Shown in pieces: positions 26,752 to 35,137 of a DNA stretch of 36,628 bases. The position numbers and the translations under genes were made by a program. Origin of the DNA: an uncultured Prevotellaceae bacterium (GTDB taxonomy: Bacteria > Bacteroidota > Bacteroidia > Bacteroidales > Bacteroidaceae); the NCBI GenBank assembly GCA_902786665.1, contig CADADN010000054.1, positions 1 to 36,628 on the forward strand, in the 5' to 3' direction. Under the pieces are notes generated by a model. That model worked only from the letters and a program-made list of their open reading frames with translations, was not told the origin of the DNA and ran no database searches. Every line of letters begins with the position of its first letter. Position 1 is the first letter of the stretch.

Positions 26752-27534
26752 TCATCCCATGACGACGTCGAGCACCATCATCAAGACAAATCCGATGGCG
26801 AAGCCGATGGTGCTGAGGTTGCTGTGCTGACCGGCAGAGGCTTCGGGTATCAGTTCCTCCACCACGACATACAACATGGCGCCGGCGGCAAAGGCCAATA
26901 TGTAGGGGAGGACAGGCATCAATACCGAAGCGAGGAGTATCACCGTGATGGCGCCCACCGGTTCTATGGCACCGCTTAACGAACCGATGATGAACGAGCG
27001 CCAACGGGAGTTGCCGGCAGCCCGCATGGGCATGGAGATGATGGCCCCCTCCGGCACATTCTGTATGGCAATACCCACGGCGACGGCGACAGCATTGGCA
27101 AAGGAGATGTTCATCCCTCCGCTGTCGGCCCCGGCGAAGACGACACCGACGGTCATTCCTTCCGGCAAGTTGTGTATGGTGACGGCAAGAGCGAGCATCG
27201 CGGTCTTCGACAGGTGAGACCGCATGCCCTCAGGCTTGTCCGTTCCGATATGCAAGTGAGGGGTCAGTTCGTCTATCAGCAACAGGAACCCCATGCCCAT
27301 CAGCAACCCGACAGCGGCAGGAACGACGGCCCATTTGCCACTTGACTCCCCCATCTCCATCGCCGGAATCAGCAGCGACCACACGGAGGCGGCGACCATC
27401 ACTCCGGAGGTGAAGCCAAGGAGCGACTTTTGCAGCCGCACCGACATCTCCTCCTTCATCAGGAAGACGAAGGCAGAGCCGAAAACCGTACCCAAGAACG
27501 GAATCAACAGTCCTATAATCAATGTCGTTGTCAT
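26752..27534 (-). CDS. ZIP-family metal transporter
   Basis: This 260-residue inner-membrane protein of the ZIP/ZupT type probably imports zinc or other divalent metals. About eight hydrophobic segments are visible. The metal-site motifs of the two central helices are HNLPEGM (121-127) and QNVPEG (158-163), and a further VEELIPE (225-231) lies before the last helix. The loop after helix 3 carries HLHIGTDK, a short histidine-containing stretch. The frame opens with a TTG at 27543, but that codon overlaps the -7 box, so ATG 27534 was chosen. The substrate cannot be told from sequence alone. It has its own promoter and lies between the surface-protein operon and the symporter, all on the minus strand. 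Confidence 0.92.
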   Translation of the reverse strand: MTTTLIIGLLIPFLGTVFGSAFVFLMKEEMSVRLQKSLLGFTSGVMVAASVWSLLIPAMEMGESSGKWAVVPAAVGLLMGMGFLLLIDELTPHLHIGTDKPEGMRSHLSKTAMLALAVTIHNLPEGMTVGVVFAGADSGGMNISFANAVAVAVGIAIQNVPEGAIISMPMRAAGNSRWRSFIIGSLSGAIEPVGAITVILLASVLMPVLPYILAFAAGAMLYVVVEELIPEASAGQHSNLSTIGFAIGFVLMMVLDVVMG

Positions 27535-27540
27535 CGGTTG

Positions 27541-27571
27541 CAAAGGTACGAAGAAATCATAAGGTGTGCAA
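27541..27571 (-). promoter_or_regulatory. Bacteroidetes-type promoter of the ZIP gene
   Basis: On the minus strand, TTG (27571-27569) is followed after 20 bases by TACCTTTG (27548-27541), a full match to the -33/-7 pattern. The ATG follows the box by only 6 bases, so the message should have almost no 5' leader. Confidence 0.72.
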
Positions 27572-27601
27572 TACCTAAAAGCAAGTGTTTTTGGCCAAAT
27601 A

Positions 27602-27662
27602 AGTCAACGCCCCTGGCCTTCATAGGTCAACGCCCCCTGGCCCCCTCTAATCTTAGAGGGGG
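27602..27662 (-). repeat. G-rich intergenic repeat, copy 2, with near-perfect palindrome
   Basis: Positions 27641-27650 (CCCCCTCTAA) pair perfectly with 27653-27662 (TTAGAGGGGG) around a 2-base loop. On the minus strand this is followed by AGGGGGCGTTGACC and a second degenerate AGGGGCGTTGAC. The core matches 139-170. It lies between the symporter and ZIP genes and could act as a bidirectional terminator hairpin. Confidence 0.7.
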
Positions 27663-27725
27663 AGTTAGTTACATCGTGAGCTACGGGAGAAGACGCAACC
27701 ACAAACATGAGGATTTACGCTCTTC

Positions 27726-27785
27726 AAACATCAAATCTCAAACCTCAAACCTCAAATCTCAAATCTCAAACCTCAATTCTTCAAT
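27726..27785 (-). repeat. Heptamer repeat (TTGAGRT)n at the symporter stop
   Basis: On the minus strand, about eight 7-base units of the form TTGAGGT or TTGAGAT begin at the symporter stop codon. The TGA stop itself (27775-27773) lies in the first unit. The tract resembles the TTGAAAA tract that begins at the serpin stop. Confidence 0.8.
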
Positions 27786-29212
27786 CTTCTCGTTGCCATG
27801 AGCCCGAGGAAGGTGAGGGCGCCGTTGAGCATCAGCAGTTCGTAGCCGAAGCGGTAGGAGGTGAAATGCTGGGTTAACTGGTCTGCGGCGAAACAGACGA
27901 GCGGGGAGGCCACGGCGATATAAGGCACGAGGCGGTCGTTGACCTTCCACTTGGTGAAGAGGCTGTATGCGAAAAGGCCGAGGAGAGGACCGTAGGTGTA
28001 GGAGCACATCACATAGATGGCATCGATGACGCTGGGCGAATCGACCACGCGGAACACCAGCACCAATGCCACGAACCCCACCGCCACGACGATGTGGACA
28101 CGTCGGCGCAGGCGCTCGTTGTCGGGTTTCTGCATCAAGTCTACGCAGCAGCTCGTGGTGAGCGCCGTGAGGGCAGAGTCGGCACTGGAGAAAGCAGCAG
28201 CCACCACGCCCAAGGTGAAGAGCACCACCACCGCATTGCCCAACCGTCCCGTGGCGGCAAACATCGGCAGGAGTTGGTCGCCGGCCTCGGGCAGCGCCAG
28301 GCCCTGCTTCCCCGCAAGCATCATCAGCAGTACGCCCAAGGCGAGGAAGAGGAGGTTGGCCGGTACGAAAGCAAATCCATAGGAGCACATGTCCTTCTGC
28401 GCCTCGCGCAGCGACTTGCACGTGAGGTTCTTCTGCATCATGTCCTGGTCGAGTCCCGTCATGACGATGGTGATGAACACCCCGGAGAGGAACTGTTTCC
28501 AAAAATACTGTTTCGACATGGGGTCGTCGAAGACGAAGATGCGGCTGTGTGGACTCGCCGCCACCGCCTTCGCCGCCTCTCCCAGCGACATCCCCAAGGC
28601 GTCGGTGACACAGACGATGATAAGCGCCAGGGCGGCGAACATGCAGACGGTCTGCAAGGTGTCGGTCCACACCAGTGTCTTGATGCCGCTATGGCGAGTG
28701 TAGAGCCAGATGAGCACCACCATCAGCAGGACGGTGCAAGGGAAAGGTATGCCGTAGGCGTCGAGAACGAAGCGTTGGAGGATGATGCACACCACGTAGA
28801 AGCGTGCAGCAGCCCCCGTGGCCTTGGAGAGGATGAAGAACGACGCCCCCGTCTTGTAGGAACGTCCTCCGAGCCGCTGGTGAAGGAAGGAATAGATGGT
28901 GGTGAGGTTGAATCGGTAATAGACGGGCAGCAGGACGAATGCGACGACGAAATAGCCGAGAACGAAGCCCAGGCACGTCTGCATGTAATTCATGTCGATG
29001 CCCATCGCCATCCCCGGCACACTGACGAAGGTGACTCCGGAGATGGAAGCCCCGATCATGCCGAATGCCACGAGATACCATGGCGACTGCCTGTTGCCGC
29101 GGAAGAAGGCGTCGTTGTCGTGACGCGAGGACGTCAACCTCCCCACCACGAGGAGTAGCACAAAATAGGCCGCCACGGTGGCGAGTATGCTGAGAGCCGC
29201 CGTACTATGCAT
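27773..29212 (-). CDS. Sodium:solute symporter family protein
   Basis: This 479-residue multi-pass membrane protein of the SSF family has about 13 hydrophobic helices. The N-terminal region shows the family pattern GNRQSPWYLVAFGMIGASISGVTFVS (about residues 39-64). The conserved Na-site region is GVVAAAFSSADSALTALTTS (about 330-355). The substrate (sugar, amino acid, sialic acid or other) cannot be assigned from sequence. The frame is open upstream to 29278 inside mfd, but that part is shadow coding. ATG 29212 gives a normal SSF N-terminus and overlaps the mfd stop by 8 bases, which suggests translational coupling. The stop lies in a heptamer repeat. Confidence 0.9.
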   Translation of the reverse strand: MHSTAALSILATVAAYFVLLLVVGRLTSSRHDNDAFFRGNRQSPWYLVAFGMIGASISGVTFVSVPGMAMGIDMNYMQTCLGFVLGYFVVAFVLLPVYYRFNLTTIYSFLHQRLGGRSYKTGASFFILSKATGAAARFYVVCIILQRFVLDAYGIPFPCTVLLMVVLIWLYTRHSGIKTLVWTDTLQTVCMFAALALIIVCVTDALGMSLGEAAKAVAASPHSRIFVFDDPMSKQYFWKQFLSGVFITIVMTGLDQDMMQKNLTCKSLREAQKDMCSYGFAFVPANLLFLALGVLLMMLAGKQGLALPEAGDQLLPMFAATGRLGNAVVVLFTLGVVAAAFSSADSALTALTTSCCVDLMQKPDNERLRRRVHIVVAVGFVALVLVFRVVDSPSVIDAIYVMCSYTYGPLLGLFAYSLFTKWKVNDRLVPYIAVASPLVCFAADQLTQHFTSYRFGYELLMLNGALTFLGLMATRRLKN

Positions 29213-32200
29213 CGGTGAGCACCTCCTCGTTGATGATTTCTCGCAGGATGAACACCGCCTCGCCCACGGAGGTGACATTGGCCACCACCATCATGTTCCG
29301 GCCTTTCGTCTCCTTCAGGGTGCATCGACGCAGATGCTTATTGATGAAATGCAGCACCTTAGAGAACGCCGTGCTGCGATAGAAGGGGCTGTCGGTGTTG
29401 CTCACGAACTGCATCTGCATGCGCCCCTGGTTGAGCAGGATTTTCTCACAACCCAGCATTTTTCCCAACCGTCTCAGCGGCACCACCTGCATCAGTTCCA
29501 CCCCCTCCTTGGGCACCTTTCCAAACCGGTCTTCCAACCTCCTTCGGTAAGCCTCCAGGTCCTCGTCGCTGCTGATGTTGTCCAATTCGCGGTAGAGGAG
29601 CATGCGTTCGCCACTCCCCGGCACATAGTTGTCGGGGAAGTACATCTCGAGGTCGCTCTCCAGGGAGCAATCCTCCACGAAGTCGTCGCCACGCACCTCT
29701 CGCCCTTGTGCCAGGTCCTCCTCGTAGAGTTGTCCGAACTCCTCGTTTTTCAGTTCGGTGACGGCCTGGTTGAGGATTTTCTGGTACGTCTCATACCCGA
29801 GGTCTTCCATGAAACCACTCTGTTCGGCACCCAGGAGGTTTCCCGCGCCACGTATGTCGAGGTCCTGCATCGCGAGGTTGAATCCGCTTCCCAGTTCCGA
29901 GAAAGTCTCCACGGCCTCCAGCCTTCTCCTGGCATCAGCCGGCAGGAGGCTTTTCGGCGGGGCGAGGAGGTAGCAGAACGCCTTACGGTTGGAGCGCCCC
30001 ACCCTTCCCCTCATCTGGTGGATGTCGGATAGTCCGAAGCGGTGAGCATCGTTGATGAAGATGGTGTTGGCATTGGGGATGTCGATGCCGTTCTCCACGA
30101 TGGTGGTTGAGATGAGCACGTCGTAGTCGTAGTTGATGAATCCGAGGATGATTTTCTCCAGTTCCTCAGGCTTCATCTGTCCGTGTCCGATGGCTATTCT
30201 TGCATCCGGCACGTGCTTCTTTATGACCATCTGTATGTCGATGAGGCTTGATATGCGGCTGCTGACGAAATATACCTGTCCGTTGCGGCTCATCTCGAAG
30301 TTGACGGCGTCGGCGATGACCTCCGCGTTGAAGGTGGTGAGTTCGGTGTATACGGGATGCCTGTTAGGCGGCGGCGTGCGTATGATGCTCATGTCACGCG
30401 CCCCCATGAGCGAGAACTGGAGCGTTCGCGGTATGGGCGTAGCCGACATGGTGAGAGTGTCGACATTGGTCTTTAGTTGTCTCAGTTTCTCTTTTGTGGA
30501 GACGCCGAATTTCTGTTCCTCGTCGATGATGAGCAGTCCCAGGTCCTTCCATTCCAAAGCCTTTCCCAGTATCTTGTGTGTGCCGACGAGGATGTCTATG
30601 CGTCCCTCCTTGAGTCTGTTGGAGATGTCCTTCACCTGTTTGGCGCTTCGAGCCCTTGTAAGGTATTCCACGGTGACGGGGAAGTCGCGCAGCCTCTCAG
30701 AGAAGGTCTTGAAATGCTGGAAGGCGAGCACGGTGGTGGGCACGAGCACCGCCACCTGCTTGTTGTCGCATGCAGCCTTGAAGGCAGCACGCACCGCCAC
30801 CTCCGTCTTTCCGAATCCCACGTCGCCGCATACTAGGCGGTCCATGGGTCTCTTGCTCTCCATGTCGGCCTTCACGTCGTTGGTGGCCTTGAGTTGGTCG
30901 GGGGTGTCCTCGTAGAGGAAGCTGCCCTCCAACTCATGCTGCATGTAGTTGTCGGGGCTGAAGGCGAAGCCAGACTGGTGTCGGCGCTTGGCGTAGAGTT
31001 TGATGAGGTCGCGTGCGATGTCCTTGATGCGTTTCTTCGCCCGCTCCTTCATGCGCTCCCATGCACCGGTGCCGAGGGTGCTCATGCGCGGTGGTTCGCC
31101 GGTGTCGGCGCGTCGGTATTTTGAAATCTTGTATAGCGAATGGATGGAGACATCCACGGTGTCGCCCCGCTGGTAGAGGATGCGTATCATCTCCTGGTAA
31201 CTGCCGCCGGTGGCCACCCGCACGAGTCCAGAAAACTTCCCTATGCCGAAATCGACGTGCACGATGAAGTCGCCCGGCTCCATCTCCTGCAACTCCTTCA
31301 TCGTAAGTGCCATCTTTCCGGCACGTGCGGTGTCGGAGCGGAGGCTGTACTTGTGGAAGCGGTCGAACACCTGGTGGTCGGTGAACAGGCATATGCGCTG
31401 CAGGTTGTCGGCAAATCCGGCATGCAGTGTCTTGTCGACATCGGTGAAGGTGACGGCATCGGTGTCGCTGCCCGGCGTCGCCCCACCCTCTTCCTCCTGT
31501 GCGGAGAGGATGTCGCGCAGGCGTTGTATCTGCTTCATGCTGTCGGAGAGGACATAGAGTCGATAGCCGCGACTGACATAGTCGGCGAAGGTCTCCCTCA
31601 GCAAGGTGAAATTCTTGTGGAAAATGGGTTGCGGCGAGATGTCGAAACGTATGACGGCGGCAGGCGTGCCATAGGGCTTGGGGCCGAAGTCGATGCGCCG
31701 GAACCTCTCGATGCCCTCCTTGAACACCGTGGGACGCACCAGTTGGCTCTCCCGGCGCAACTCTTCCATGATTTCCGCCCTTTCCACCTCGGTGGCCCCC
31801 TCGAGACGCTCAGTGACGACTTGTTGGGAGAAGCCCTCCTGATAGATGCTCTCCATGGTGTCGTGGACATAGGCCAGGTCGCGCACCGCCACGATGGTAT
31901 CGGAGGGGAGGAATGTGGTGAAAGGCATCTTTTCCTGCGTCAAGGCCAACTGAGGCACGATTTCCACCTGTTTCTTCTTGTCACGCGAGAGTTGGGTCTG
32001 TATGTCAAAGGTGCGGATGGTGTCGATATCGTCGCCGAAGAAGTCGATGCGGAAAGGGTATTCGCTGCTGAAGGAATAGACATCGAGTATGCTTCCACGC
32101 AAGGCAAACTGCCCTGGTTCATAGACATACTCCTGCATCTGGAATCCCAGGTCGCGCAACTGTGTCACCAGTCGCGACACGTCGACCGTCTGCCCCACCC

Positions 32201-32657
32201 TCATGCCGAGGGTTCGCTCGTCGAGTTTGTGTTTCGACACCACCAGTTCGCTGAGAGCCTCCGGGCAGGTGACGATGTATGTGGTCCTTCCCGCTTCCTT
32301 TGCACCCTCTTCCACCGCGGAGAGGCGTGTGAGCACCTCCGTGCGCAGGATTTCGTTGGCGGTATCCCGTTGTCCATATTTCACGGCACGTCGGTAAGAC
32401 GATGGATAGAAAAGCACGTCGTCGTGCCCCATCACCTGTGTGAGGTCATGATAGAAATATCCTGCCTCGTCGTTGTCTTGCAGGATGAAGAGGATGGTGG
32501 AAGGCTGGCGTGTGGCAAAGCCGGCGAAGAACAACGGTGCCGACGAGGCCACCAGTCCTTGCAGGTGGACACAAGCGCCATCCTTCGACAATGCCGAGGC
32601 CAGCGCCCCGCATTGGGGGAGCCGGCCGTATTGTAGTTGTAGTTCCTGTATGGTCAA
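29205..32657 (-). CDS. mfd: Mfd, transcription-repair coupling factor
   Basis: This 1150-residue DNA translocase removes RNA polymerase stalled at lesions and recruits UvrA. The UvrB-like N-terminal modules are followed by the RNA-polymerase-interaction region (VHVDFGIGKFSGLVRV, about 463-478). The ATPase motifs are GDVGFGKTE (about 608-616), DEEQ (about 713-716) and SATPIPRTLQ. The translocation and motif VI segments are TTIVENGIDIPNANT and QMRGRVGRSNRKAFCYLL (about 880-900). The C-terminal domain is complete. The start codon appears to be TTG 32657: it gives the family-typical N-terminus TIQELQ..Y..LP, and no in-frame ATG lies near it. CTG a few codons upstream is a less likely alternative. 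Its stop overlaps the symporter start. Confidence 0.96.
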   Translation of the reverse strand: MTIQELQLQYGRLPQCGALASALSKDGACVHLQGLVASSAPLFFAGFATRQPSTILFILQDNDEAGYFYHDLTQVMGHDDVLFYPSSYRRAVKYGQRDTANEILRTEVLTRLSAVEEGAKEAGRTTYIVTCPEALSELVVSKHKLDERTLGMRVGQTVDVSRLVTQLRDLGFQMQEYVYEPGQFALRGSILDVYSFSSEYPFRIDFFGDDIDTIRTFDIQTQLSRDKKKQVEIVPQLALTQEKMPFTTFLPSDTIVAVRDLAYVHDTMESIYQEGFSQQVVTERLEGATEVERAEIMEELRRESQLVRPTVFKEGIERFRRIDFGPKPYGTPAAVIRFDISPQPIFHKNFTLLRETFADYVSRGYRLYVLSDSMKQIQRLRDILSAQEEEGGATPGSDTDAVTFTDVDKTLHAGFADNLQRICLFTDHQVFDRFHKYSLRSDTARAGKMALTMKELQEMEPGDFIVHVDFGIGKFSGLVRVATGGSYQEMIRILYQRGDTVDVSIHSLYKISKYRRADTGEPPRMSTLGTGAWERMKERAKKRIKDIARDLIKLYAKRRHQSGFAFSPDNYMQHELEGSFLYEDTPDQLKATNDVKADMESKRPMDRLVCGDVGFGKTEVAVRAAFKAACDNKQVAVLVPTTVLAFQHFKTFSERLRDFPVTVEYLTRARSAKQVKDISNRLKEGRIDILVGTHKILGKALEWKDLGLLIIDEEQKFGVSTKEKLRQLKTNVDTLTMSATPIPRTLQFSLMGARDMSIIRTPPPNRHPVYTELTTFNAEVIADAVNFEMSRNGQVYFVSSRISSLIDIQMVIKKHVPDARIAIGHGQMKPEELEKIILGFINYDYDVLISTTIVENGIDIPNANTIFINDAHRFGLSDIHQMRGRVGRSNRKAFCYLLAPPKSLLPADARRRLEAVETFSELGSGFNLAMQDLDIRGAGNLLGAEQSGFMEDLGYETYQKILNQAVTELKNEEFGQLYEEDLAQGREVRGDDFVEDCSLESDLEMYFPDNYVPGSGERMLLYRELDNISSDEDLEAYRRRLEDRFGKVPKEGVELMQVVPLRRLGKMLGCEKILLNQGRMQMQFVSNTDSPFYRSTAFSKVLHFINKHLRRCTLKETKGRNMMVVANVTSVGEAVFILREIINEEVLTDA

Positions 32658-32766
32658 TTTGTTCAGGAGATTTAAAAGGAGTCTCTTAAGGAATAAAAGA
32701 GAAGTTAAAGGGGAGTTAAAGAGGAGTTAAAGGGACATATGTTCGCTTTCGGGAGCTATTTCCTCA
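32658..32766. repeat. mfd leader with tandem GGAGTTAAAG-type repeats
   Basis: Between the DUF1846 stop and mfd, the plus strand reads a run of purine-rich units of about 11 bases (GAAGTTAAAGG, GGAGTTAAAGA, GGAGTTAAAGG), preceded by more degenerate GGAGATTTAAAA-like units. On the minus strand this is CTTTAACTCC repeated within the mfd 5' leader. No promoter octamer is seen in it. Confidence 0.6.
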
Positions 32767-34284
32767 TCATTCCTTACATGCGACTGTGGGGCTTATGTCA
32801 GCTCCTCTGTCTTGTAGTGGCGACTTCCTCACAGGGTCGCAAGTGAGGTCGCACCCCAGTTTCTTCAATATCTTGCGGTCTATCTCGCTCAGCATCACCG
32901 TGCAATGGATTTGGCAACCCCTCAACTCAGGGAGTTGCTCCAATGCCCGCCGACAGTTGTCGTCATGCGGCGAGAGAACGGAAAGTGCGACTAGCACCTC
33001 GTCGGTGTGCAGGCGTGGGTTTTTGGCGCCAAGGTATTCTATCTTCGTCTTCTGGATGGGTTCGATCATGCTTTGCGGAATCAACTTCACTTCATGGTCG
33101 ATGCCAGCGAGATGCTTGGTCACGTTGAGGAGGAGTGCGGCACAACATCCCAGCAGGGGACTCGACTGCGAGGTGATGATGGTGCCGTCGGGCAACTCGA
33201 TGGCTGCTGAGGTATGCCCGCTGCTCGCCTTCCGCTCGTTGGCCGCCACTGTGGTACGGCGGTTGTCGGTGGTGATTTTCATCTGATTGAAGAGCAGTTG
33301 TATCTTGTGCACCTCGCTGTCGTTGCAGGCGCCATCGGCCAACTTGTTGGTGGCGGCATAGTAGCGGCGGATGATTTCGTCCTCGGAAGCCTTTCGGCAC
33401 ACCTCGTCGTCGGAGATGCAGAACCCCACCATGTTCACCCCCATGTCGGTGGGCGACTTGTATGGGTTGACGCCATAGATGCCCTCGAAGAGCGCGTTGA
33501 GCACGGGGAAGATCTCCATGTCGCGATTGTAGTTGACAGCCACCTTCCCATAGGCGTCAAGGTGGAAGTGGTCGATGACGTTCACATCGTTCAAGTCGGC
33601 AGTGGCAGCCTCATAGGCGATGTTCACGGGATGCTTCAAGGGAAGGTTCCACACGGGGAAAGTCTCAAACTTGGCATATCCTGCCCTCACGCCCCGTTTC
33701 TGCTCGCCATACAACTGGCTCAGGCACACGGCCATCTTGCCACTGCCAGGTCCTGGAGCCGTGACGACGACCAAGGGCCGCTCCGTCTCCACAAATTCGT
33801 TCTTGCCAAAGCCCTCGTCGGAAGCTATTTTAGCCACATCGTGAGGATAGCCCTCTATGAGGTAATGAATGTAGGTCTTGATGCCCAGGCGCTGCAGGCG
33901 CTGTTTGAAAGTGTCGGCTGCCCGCTGCCCGGTGTAATGGGTGATGACCACCGACCCTACAAAGAATCCGCGTCCCATGAAGGCTTCCCTCAGTCGCAGC
34001 ACGTCCTCGTCGTAGGTGATGCCCAGGTCGGCACGCACCTTGTTGGCCTCGATGTCCTCGGCGTTGATGACGATGACAATCTCCATGCTCTCGCTGAGTT
34101 GCTGCAGCATATACAATTTGCTGTCGGGTTTGAAACCTGGAAGCACACGGGATGCATGATGGTCGTCAAAGAGCTTTCCACCCAATTCCAGATACAATTT
34201 GCCACCAAATTGGGAAATGCGCTCCCTGATGTGCTCCGACTGGATGCGCACATACTTGTCATTGTCAAAACCTATCTTCTTCAT
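32767..34284 (-). CDS. DUF1846 family protein
   Basis: This 505-residue protein matches the DUF1846/UPF0371 family (PF08903), known from structures but without an established function. Visible features are the conserved N-terminus KIGFDNDKYVRIQSEHIRER, a phosphate-loop-like TAPGPGSGKMAVCLSQLYGE (about 174-193), and the central HHLD-like segment VIDHFHLDAYGKVAVNYNRD. A serine/threonine-rich SSGHTSAAIELPDGTIITSQSSP follows, and Cys-containing C-terminal segments close it. No signal peptide is present, so it is cytoplasmic. The ATG at 34284 starts directly at the family-typical MKKIGFD. It sits 74 bases after the outer-membrane protein gene and 109 before mfd, in a likely operon; its link to mfd is unclear. 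Confidence 0.88.
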   Translation of the reverse strand: MKKIGFDNDKYVRIQSEHIRERISQFGGKLYLELGGKLFDDHHASRVLPGFKPDSKLYMLQQLSESMEIVIVINAEDIEANKVRADLGITYDEDVLRLREAFMGRGFFVGSVVITHYTGQRAADTFKQRLQRLGIKTYIHYLIEGYPHDVAKIASDEGFGKNEFVETERPLVVVTAPGPGSGKMAVCLSQLYGEQKRGVRAGYAKFETFPVWNLPLKHPVNIAYEAATADLNDVNVIDHFHLDAYGKVAVNYNRDMEIFPVLNALFEGIYGVNPYKSPTDMGVNMVGFCISDDEVCRKASEDEIIRRYYAATNKLADGACNDSEVHKIQLLFNQMKITTDNRRTTVAANERKASSGHTSAAIELPDGTIITSQSSPLLGCCAALLLNVTKHLAGIDHEVKLIPQSMIEPIQKTKIEYLGAKNPRLHTDEVLVALSVLSPHDDNCRRALEQLPELRGCQIHCTVMLSEIDRKILKKLGCDLTCDPVRKSPLQDRGADISPTVACKE

Positions 34285-34358
34285 TTTGAAGTTATTATAA
34301 TATGGATATGAAATTAAGCATTATCATTGGAAAGACGCCATGTGAGCGGCATTCACCC

Positions 34359-35132
34359 TCATTTCCTCACCACCCCCTTCGTTGTCTTGAGGTCGAAGAG
34401 GTAGGTCAGCCGTAAGGAGATGTTGGAGAAATTGGAAACACCGAAATAATCACGCTTGGTAGCCCCATAGATATTGCCCAAGCCATAGTAGTATCGCCCC
34501 TCGATGAGGAAATGCCCCATGCCAGGACGTGAGTACTCCACTCCCAAACCTCCTGCAATGCCATAGTCGAATGTCTTTTCCACATCCATGACATACTGTT
34601 GAACCACCTTGTTGGAACGATCGTTGATGTTGATGTTGTCAAGGTCGAAATTCTTGGATGTGGACTCCCCCAGGTAGAACCCCACCTGCGGTCCGGCCTG
34701 GAAGAAGAAATTGAAGCCGCTGAGTTCACGTCCCCACGCCAGGTGTGCGAAGACAGGCACCTGGATGTAACTGATGGTGCGGCTATATTCCTCCGGCTTG
34801 CCAGAGACGGCATTGATGACTTTGTTGTCACGCTTGTCGCGTATGTACTCTTTCCATCCCACGGAAGCGAAATTGACCTCACCCATGACGGAGCACACCA
34901 TGGTGTAGTATTTCTCACACACATAGCGCCCCGCGACGCCAAACGTGGGTCCGAGGTGCATGCCTTGCGGCACCTTCGGCTTGAACCCCACCGATGAGAA
35001 GACGACCCCGGCTCCCCCTCCTACGGCCAGGTCGTCGCGGTGCTCGCCAATTTGCGCCCACGACCTCGCTGGCATCCACGAGAGGAGGGCTGCCACGAGC
35101 AAGACGAAGAGGATGTTTCTTTCTTCTGCCAT
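34359..35132 (-). CDS. Outer-membrane beta-barrel protein (PorT-like family)
   Basis: This 257-residue protein has a signal peptide (about 1-26, ending PARSWA, then QIG). It is followed by alternating amphipathic strands typical of the PF13568-type outer-membrane beta-barrels of Bacteroidetes: GGGAGVVFSSVGF, GPTFGVAGRYV, YIQVPVFAHLAWG, FFFQAGPQVGFYLG, GIAGGLGVEYS, FLIEGRYYYGLGNIY. The last strand, NISLRLTYLFDL, is followed by a short tail rather than ending in an aromatic residue. Its exact role is unknown; it is probably not PorT itself. It begins 5 bases after the stop of the LysM/binding protein gene, so the two envelope proteins are almost certainly made together. Confidence 0.82.
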   Translation of the reverse strand: MAEERNILFVLLVAALLSWMPARSWAQIGEHRDDLAVGGGAGVVFSSVGFKPKVPQGMHLGPTFGVAGRYVCEKYYTMVCSVMGEVNFASVGWKEYIRDKRDNKVINAVSGKPEEYSRTISYIQVPVFAHLAWGRELSGFNFFFQAGPQVGFYLGESTSKNFDLDNININDRSNKVVQQYVMDVEKTFDYGIAGGLGVEYSRPGMGHFLIEGRYYYGLGNIYGATKRDYFGVSNFSNISLRLTYLFDLKTTKGVVRK

Positions 35133-35137
35133 AACTT

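Noticed and set aside
31140-32636. Plus-strand open frame of 498 codons opposite mfd
   Set aside because: It is antisense to an intact Mfd with all motifs and has the His/Val/Leu bias of a shadow frame.
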